Of a DNA stretch of 64,000 nt, positions 57,017-64,000 are shown piece after piece. Position 1 is the first letter of the stretch. Each line of letters opens with the position of its first letter. The translations under genes and the position numbers were made by a program. The notes under the pieces are model-generated. The model searched no databases. It was not told where the DNA came from and saw only the letters and a program-made list of their open reading frames with translations. This stretch comes from Bidens hawaiensis (taxonomy: Eukaryota > Streptophyta > Magnoliopsida > Asterales > Asteraceae), in assembly GCA_021521415.1 (NCBI GenBank), contig JAIQDT010000190.1, positions 1,116,001 through 1,180,000 of the forward strand, in the 5' to 3' direction.

Positions 57017-58389
57017 ATGCCACAGGAACAAAGTGGTTCGAGACCCGCGAGGCGCAAGCGACCCCATTGGCAGCCCGAGTAAGACCCGGTAGCTCAAGAA
57101 TATAGTCGTCGTATTTGTTATGAGGTGGAAGAGATCCTGATTGTGGAGGAGTCGGCTGAAGAGATTATGGGTGATGAGGATACCACACATATTATATTGA
57201 AGTTTAGTTTAAATACCTCGGAGAGGAAAATGTATGATCGAATTTCGGGTGTGCCACTATTACGTCATCGCATGTTTGATTGGGATTTGTTGAGCACATT
57301 GGTCAGGTCGAGAGGGTTAGGACTTTTTTGGGGCCACGGTGGGCCACGATATTGAAGTTCGACAAGAAACATTATGTCGAATTGGTTAGCGAGTTTTATG
57401 CTACATTTAGACACTAGAATGGTGATTTCAATGGCGAACATGCGGTATCCTTTTCGTTGGGGAGGCAGTTATTTGAGTTGTATGTGCCAAGATTTGCGAT
57501 ACTTACCGGGTTGTATACTGCGGAGGAGGTGCTGTCGCGTGCTTTACGGAGAGTGTTCGGGGTTATACTCAAGGGACCCGACGGTATTGGATTACATCCG
57601 TTGATTTGGCTGCGTTTTGGTCTACTATTGTTGAGGGCCCGCATTCAAGTAATGCGGTTTCATCTGCCATTCGGGGTCCCGTTCACAGGTATATTCATAG
57701 AGTTATTGCTTTCATTATTCGTTGGTCGTCAGTCGGGTCACGATAAGTGTAGGAAACTGGACTAGTTATGTTTGTATAGCATTATTGGCCAGCATGACGT
57801 TAACCTGGCTATCATTTTATTATCATCTATGAACCGGGGTGCACGTCGTCCTATGGCTGTGTCGACTAGGTTGTCTTTGGGGCCCATTATCTCACAGAAT
57901 GCAGCCTCATTGGGGGTGTTTGAGAAATATTCTGATGATTATTTGACTCCGGGTCCGGACACAGAGGTTGTGAATAAAGCGGCTTCATAAAAGGTGGGTA
58001 TTTGTGCGTATGATGATCCTCCACGTTGGGTGGAGGCACGTGTTTTGGCTGGGGCGGGCAGTAGTTCGCAGACACATCAAATTGAGAGACCACTTGCTCA
58101 GCCCCGCATACGAGCACCACGACAGACTCGTCTACCACCACAGCCACAGTCGTTGACTTTAGCGTATGTGTTTGAGAGGCAGCTGGCGATGCATGAGGAG
58201 AGTCAAACTTGTTTTCAAGCTTTATTTGATCATTTTCAGGTACCGATGCCAGATTGTCTAAGGCCGTCTTCTGATGTGGGTGGATCGGGTTATGTTGAGC
58301 GTGATTCTGAGGCAGGAGGTTCGGACACCGGCGAGGCCGGTGATGAGGAGTTCTTGATGATGGATACAGTAGCAGTAGCAGCCAGTTAA
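57017..58389 (+). pseudogene. Athila post-pol ORF (in the env-like position), broken
   Basis: Plus strand. ATG 57017 opens a basic N-terminus (SGSRPARRKRPHWQPE, then a TAA), followed by EEILIVEESAEEIMGDED, RKMYDRISGVPLLRHRMFDW and a stop at 57353. After frame changes: LFELYVPRFAILTGLYTAEE, GPDGIGLHPLIWLRFGL, PFGVPFTGIFIELLLSLF, LYSIIGQHDVNLAIILLSS, RRPMAVSTRLSLGPIISQNA. The last part has a proline/glutamine-rich linker (RPLAQPRIRAPRQTRLPPQP), FERQLAMHEESQTCFQALFD and an acidic serine/glycine end. Athila elements carry such an extra ORF after pol; some are called env-like, but I see no signal peptide, fusion peptide or clear membrane anchor. The product is probably soluble; its role is unknown. 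Confidence 0.7.
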
Positions 58390-60466
58390 TTTTGGGTTTG
58401 TCTTTTATTTTTCCTTATTTTTTTTTTAATATCTTGATGGTCTGTACTAAACTTAATATACTTAAGGGAAAAATGCATAAAGGGATAATCGGCTGGTTAA
58501 TATATGCATAACTTTAATGACTGCTGTTGTTTATTTGTATTTTTGTGTTGAATTTGAACTTTGTGGGTGTTGTTCACTATAAACCCTCACGAGACATAAC
58601 TCGTCCACCCAGGCTACCGGGGGGTTTAAAGGGCTTGTTGCATACGCTAATGGAATCGTGATTCCTACGACAGTGAGTTAGGTCTTTTAAAAATTTTACT
58701 AGTTTAACAAATTTAATTATGAAATGTATTTAACTTGGCTTGGTAATTAAACTTAACGGTTTTGAAAACGGTTTAAAAGACCTATCGTAACAGTTGTGAG
58801 AAGCGTGCTTCTACACATGTGAGAGTTTGCAAATTCTGTTGAGTGAATAAAGGAGCCGAGTTCGTTGAGTGCAAACACGAGTATATTTGAGTGACTTAAT
58901 TTTCTTCTTAGGTGATTTTGTTTTCATAATTCTTTTTGTTTTATTAGTTTTATTGTTAAAAGTGTAATTGTATATTGTATAAAGGGTAAGGGCCATCACA
59001 TTAAGCCCGGCTTTAAAATTAATAAAATAAGTAGTAAATTTTAACCTCGTCCTCGTTAATGTTCTTTTAAATGCTAAATTTTAAACATTGAGGACAATGT
59101 CAACCTCAAGTGTGGGGATGGGGGTAACATTAAAATTTTTTACCTTAGAGTGCCTTGATTGTGCGCAAAAGCCGGAATTGTAAACAATTAATTGCTATTA
59201 TTAATGCCAAGTAGAGGTCTTTGGTCATGGTGAGTTTTTAAGCTTCTCGAAAGTCTTCCCATGCAAATGTTTTTCAAAAACAAAAAATTTAATGGACCAT
59301 TTAGATGGGGATAACGAGTCATGGGGACAGGTACACATGTTTCATGTCGGCAGCCTAATTCCTCCGGTACGTGTGCAAGATTTGCTTTATATATAATACA
59401 CATATAATATATAGTATATACACATATCAGTTGAGTGTCATGATAGAGAGTAACCAGTATGCCCATAATATCTAGAACTTAGTTGTCTCATGCATTTCTA
59501 GATCTTAGCTTGGCATGAATGCAAAAGTGATAGCGGCAATTAGGTTAAGCCTCGTCTGGATGAGTGAGAGTGTGGGTATCGGGGGTTGGGCCTCACAAGT
59601 TATATATATGAGCGTGGATAATGAGAGGGGAGGGGGGTTGGTTGATTGGACCTATTCTTTCATTCAATCAACCCCGGTGTTATATTACGAGACGATCCAG
59701 CTTAATAGGTTTCTTTGTAATTTTTTTAGTATTTATCAATAGGATGTATTAAGTATTATGTTTATGATGCTTCAAAAAAAAGTGTTAAAGTTGCAATGTT
59801 CAAGTATTACGAGTTAAAAAAAGAAAAAAAAAAAGAGCAATCAAAGAAAAGCTCAAAAAGAGTCAATGTTCTAGTCAGTATTAGCTGTAAATGAAAGTCG
59901 GTGAGTTTGTTTAGATGTTTAGTCGTTTGAATAAATTGGTCATTGTTTATGTCTTTGTTTATTTAGTTGTTTTGTAATAAGCCGGATCGGATCGTTTGAG
60001 CTACTTTAAAAATTCCCTTCCAAACCCTGACACTTAGCCCCGTTACAAAACGTTTTAAGCCCTCTTGATTTTCATTTGTGTCAAAGCATTTATATGGGTG
60101 GAGATATGACTTGCTCCCAAGCTTATTATATTGTGTTCATACTTGGTATTGAGGACACAGAGATACTAGCACATTTTTTGCTGGTCCAGATATTAAACCG
60201 AGTGGAGAGAGGTTATATTATGAGGGGTATGACCATGTGTGCCTTAACCGGAAACAAAGTACACTCGTTTGGGCGGTTCCATAGTTTTAAATTGCAACAT
60301 TAAGTTATTTGGTGGGTTATCAACCTTGATAGTGTCAGTTCTTGGGAATTGGGTATGACCTTATACCTTATTAGTATTAATTGTGGTAATTGATGAATCA
60401 TCGGTCGAGGTGTATATGTTGCATGAGAGTTTGCTTGAGGGAAACCAAAAGATTGGTGTGGGGATG
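58390..60466 (+). other. Athila 3' untranslated region with polypurine tract
   Basis: About 2 kb without a convincing gene, conserved in the left copy (1-1975). Notable parts: CTATAAACCCTCACGAGA at 58578, a TGTGGGGATGGGGG tract at 59111, and at 60457-60466 TGTGGGGATG immediately before the LTR, the likely plus-strand primer. A short frame at 60088-60303 (GGDMTCSQAY...) is conserved in both copies but shows no clear coding bias. Confidence 0.75.
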
Positions 60467-61668
60467 TGATGGTCGGGCAAAAGTCGTGTATATTATTATA
60501 TTAATTGTTTACTTTTAGTTAAAATGTTATGTGAACTTTGGTACTTCAAGCATCTTTGTGTGTTTCAAGATACTTCACGTTAAGGATGCTTATCGGGAGG
60601 AATTACGGGCTTGGAACAAAGATATAGAAGACTCATGATGATTAGCACGCTTTCCTATGCAAAATAAATGAAGAAAATACAGAAAATTCTATCAGACACC
60701 CTTAGCGCGACGCTAAGAGGTCCTGATGGTGATGTCAAAGTACCTCTAAGATCATTAGAAGTCTGAATCTTTAACGCGGCGCTAAAGTCTCACCCCTTGG
60801 ATGTTAGCGTCGCGCTAACATCCTCCTAACGGGAAAAATTACCCTAACTTTGATACAATCAATTTTTCAGCCCTCATTCGAGATATCCTACATTCCTTCA
60901 ACCAAGTACAAGCCCTAGGACGATTTTCCATCATTCCGAAGCCTCCTGTTTGTCTGTTTATCGCATGCTTTCGTCCTCTCATCAGATAAGTGAATCCTTC
61001 GTGATGTCGATGTCAGGCTAAACCATTGTATTCACTTTAGGCTAGGGTTTTGTGTAAACTAACTTTGATCATATTCTATGTTTTGAATGCTTATGAACTT
61101 GATTGAATGTCTTTAATCTTGTTTTACATTATGAATTGATTGTTTAAATAGTTTATGTTTTTGATTATTAAACTTTGCATCACTTTTCTGGTTGGGTTCA
61201 TCAAATGTGGGGTTAGCTCTTATGTTATTGAACCAGTAATCGTTAGTCATTGCTTAAAATTGATTTTCATTCATTAAACTGGTAATTGGGTAAACCAGAG
61301 TTCAGTTGTGTGAACAATTCGGTTAGGGTATCGTTTGTCCTCACAACCCAACTGTTAGGTTTAATAATTACTGTGCAATTAATCTTTAAGAATATGTGAT
61401 TAGTCGGTCATCACATTACCTGAACCTGAAGTGAATCGTTTTCTCATAATTGTTTACAGTTCGCTTAAATTAATCGTGTTCTATTAAATCATCTTTTATA
61501 AACCGCTTGACATCGTTTGTCCACCTTAATATATTAATTATTAATTATGAATTTTACTTGCATTTTCCACTGATTCCCTGTGGAGACGACCTTACTTACC
61601 CGTACTAGTTATAGGTATTTAAGTTTAATAAATACTTGTTTTTTTATTAGAGCACGATATCTACATCA
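60467..61668 (+). repeat. Athila LTR (1202 bp)
   Basis: Starts TGATGGTCGGGC right after the polypurine tract and ends GATATCTACATCA, so the termini are TGATG...CATCA. A cluster of three TTAGCGCG-GCGCTAA-type palindromes lies at 60703-60822. ATTCCCTGTGGAGACGACC near the end is common in plant gypsy U5 regions. A primer-binding site follows two bases later. The partner LTR is not in the window. Confidence 0.85.
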
Positions 61669-61671
61669 AAA

Positions 61672-61689
61672 TGGCGTCGTTTCCGGGGA
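61672..61689 (+). other. Primer-binding site (tRNA-Asp type)
   Basis: TGGCGTCGTTTCCGGGGA, two bases after the A of the LTR end. It resembles the usual Athila site TGGCGCCGTTGCCGGGGA with two changes. It is followed within a few bases by copia sequence, not by an Athila leader. Confidence 0.8.
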
Positions 61690-61977
61690 ACGACATTACT
61701 TACAATACCCTTCTATGTAATCTTTCCCTTTTCTCCTCCCGCAAAGGACACATACCCTCCATTAAATATTTGAATGTCGTGCAGTTGAGAGATTTCTCCT
61801 GTCATGTGCCTAGAATAGCCACTATCAACATGCCAAGGTTTCCATCACGCTTTTGAAACATGGTAGGCTTGGTCTGATGGGAACTTAACCTGCCCGCCTT
61901 GTTTCTTTTCCAATCACCCTAGAGGGATTTACCTTGTAATACCTTGGTTTATTAGAATTAAATTTATGGAAGGTATT
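61690..61977 (-). pseudogene. Ty1/copia protease start, truncated
   Basis: Minus strand, downstream of the gag below. The frame reads WHVDSGYSRHMTGEISQL, then FNGGYVSFAGGEKGKIT and, after a stop, KGIVSN. DSGxSRHMTG is the aspartic-protease signature of plant copia elements (DSGCSRHMTG; here Y replaces C). The reading stops at about 61693, where Athila LTR and PBS begin. The frame between gag and this motif is broken (stop near 61910). Confidence 0.85.
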
Positions 61978-63981
61978 TCAAGGCATATTCCTCTGATGAT
62001 ATCCATAGTATTGGATATAAGGATGGTGTGGACAATTTCTAGCAATGTGACCAGGAATGCCACAATTGAAACACGTTTTCCTTTTAACATAAAGGTTATT
62101 GTGGTCAATATCTTGTCTTATTTTGTTGTGTGAGCAGGTTTGTCCTACATTGGACTTAGCACTTGATTTATCACAGTTATGAATACATGAACTTCCTTCT
62201 CTAACAAATTTAGGTGATAAAGATTTATGCAAACTTTTATTTTTATCATATTCATTCAAAAGCACACCATCAATTTTAAGAGTTTTAGCAAAATCAACCA
62301 CATAATTTTCTTTGCTCTTTAAAACAGAGCCCACACAAATATTTGTAGCAACATAATTCAAAATAGACAAATTTAACGAAACATTAGAATTAATGTCTTT
62401 ATTATTCAAAACAGAAAAGTCATCATCTTCATCAGTCCAATCCTCAACAATTACTTCATCTGCATGTGAAGCAAGCACATTAGTATCATTCACCCTAAAG
62501 GTTGATTTAGTGGTGTTGACTGAATCAAGAGCACAGTTGCCATTTGCAATCGGCTTACCATACTGCATGAATGTTTCCATTTCTTCCTCTTCTTTGGTAA
62601 GAGGAAGCCCAATGTAATTGTCATTATATGGAGGAGGAATCATACTGTACCCAATGCCATCACCCTTATTTTCATCCCATTTTAATTGATTTGCAATGAT
62701 GGACTCAACAACAGCATTAGAGACATCGAATTTCTTTAAATTGAATTCAACATTTCCAAATTTATTTGTTAATTTGGCTATCTCCGACATAGAAGCTTCT
62801 AAATGTACAGTTACTTCGCTATTTTCCATTTGGCATCTAAGTGGTGACAACATTTTATGCTAAAATAAGTTTGATGTTTTGAAAAATCCTTTTGTTGTGC
62901 CTCTAGCTTTACTTTCAAAGCCTTTTCCAGTTTCTTAAGGGTGAAATTTTCATGTTTTATTCCCTCCATTTCTCTAATCAAGTTACTATTGTGAGATTTA
63001 TATAAGTCTACCTTAGTGAAGAAAAAATTTAAAACACAGTTCGAAACTTACCTCTGATGAGCTGGAGGAGGTAGAGCCATGAAAGCAAACTGAAGATCCA
63101 TAACCTGATCCTCTGCATCGTTTTCATCTTCAGGAACATCAATCCAGGAAAAGTTAGCAGTCTGATTGTTGTCTTGTTGATTTGAGTGCTGCCATCTGGT
63201 CGTTCCAATCAAAGTGCTGAGCCACCAATCCTTTCTTATTATCTCTAGCCCCAGCTGCATTTTCTCCTCTAACCCCATTCACTGGAACCAGTGCTCTTTC
63301 TCTGTTTACCTCTTTAGCAGGATTCGTGCATTCACGAGCAATATGTCCCCGGTCATGACAGTTATAGCACCTTAAAGTTTCTTTGTTGAACCCTACTTTC
63401 TTGTTGGCTGGCAGATTCCAGTTGTTTCTACTTGTTCTCTTGGTGAACTTCTTTGCTCTAAACACTACCATGGCTATTTGCCAAGAGATATCCACTTCTT
63501 CTTCATCATCAGGAAGAATTTAATCCAATTCAGCATCAACTGGTTAAACTAGATCTCCAGCGAGAAAAGCATTTTAGCAGTTCATGAAACCTGCCATCAA
63601 GACAATGTTTTCTCGAGTCTCCTTTGAGATCATGGGAACCTATGCGGGAGAATGACTAGAAAATCCAACAACTGATTAGGGTTTTGTTGTTGTAGCAGAT
63701 TGTTGGAAGAATACAGGAGCAGGCGGTGGCGGCGGCTGATTGAATTGACCTTAAGAGGACCTAAGCATGGAGAAATTGTTCTGAGATCGGTGTGGCTGTG
63801 CATGCTGACCCTGAGAGGACTTGAACATAGAAAAACTGTCTTGCGATATAAGAGCATTATTTGAAGTAACAGTGTACCCAACTGCATTATAGGAGTTAGC
63901 ATGATTTATGGTATGTTGTTTATCATCGATGTCATAGGACTTGATGATAGACATTTCATCTGACAAAGTCAATCTGGCCAA
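61978..63981 (-). pseudogene. Ty1/copia gag (two zinc knuckles), broken and running off the window
   Basis: Minus strand, entering from the right edge. MARLTLSDEMSIIKSYDIDD and a Q/S/P-rich part with stops lead to QIAMVVFRAKKFTKRTSRNN, a first CCHC knuckle (CYNCHDRGHIAREC), VPVNG and AQHFDWNDQ. A coiled-coil stretch follows (about 63000-62850), then an open frame of 291 codons (62853-61978) with IAKLTNKFGNVEFNLKKF, acidic DEVIVEDWTDEDDDFS, and a second knuckle (CFNCGIPGHIARNC). Gag packages the RNA in virus-like particles. This two-knuckle layout is common in Asteraceae copia elements as I remember them. Several stops (near 63690, 63570, 63520) mark it as inactive. Confidence 0.88.
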
Positions 63982-64000
63982 ATCCTACGTTTTCCTGATT

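Noticed and set aside
57017..58389. True viral envelope protein
   Set aside because: The position is env-like, but no signal peptide, cleavage site or membrane anchor is visible.

Overview
This window is plant nuclear DNA, AT-rich and almost wholly made of decayed transposable elements. I see no intact host gene. Evidence for a plant nucleus: Ty3/gypsy elements of the Athila and Tat types, a Ty1/copia gag, a CACTA element with separate TnpD-like and TnpA-like genes, a PIF/Harbinger transposase, Tourist-like and Stowaway-like MITEs, Helitron ends, and a broken piece of plastid rbcL. The protein style and the LTR that starts TGTAACATCCCG suggest Asteraceae to me, but that is only an impression from memory.

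Layout. 1-7712: remains of an Athila-type element on the minus strand (3' noncoding region, pol), mixed with chromovirus-like sequence and one Athila fragment in the opposite orientation. 7713-14740: repeat-rich DNA with a plastid rbcL insertion, three or more MITEs and a cluster of Helitron ends. 14971-16406: a broken PIF/Harbinger transposase gene with an intact small intron. 17815-24595: a 6.8 kb insertion that ends in a Helitron-type hairpin plus CTAG, is flanked by a 26-bp direct repeat, and contains two TIR elements sitting in (TA)n tracts. 24980-30545: the 3' half of a Tat-type gypsy element (pol on plus, an antisense accessory gene on minus, then a 43-bp tandem repeat). 31460-32946: the 3' LTR and antisense gene start of another Tat-type element on the minus strand.

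33012-52252 looks like one large CACTA element cut off on its right: a CACTA terminus, subterminal TGTGGCTA repeats, a TnpA-like gene on minus, then cargo-like genes (a multi-B3 DNA-binding protein on minus, a Ulp1/C48 protease-like protein on plus, a GRF zinc-finger protein on plus), and a TnpD-like transposase on plus that is interrupted by a MITE nested in a MITE.

52253-61689: a second Athila-type element on plus (protease, RT, RNase H, integrase, a post-pol ORF, a 2 kb 3' UTR, an LTR). Its LTR is followed by an 18-nt primer-binding site and then directly by a copia element. 61690-63981: that copia element, gag and the start of protease, on minus, running off the window.

Every coding region I could test carries stops, frameshifts or lost catalytic residues, so none is likely to make a full-length active product, although several domains are still easy to recognise.
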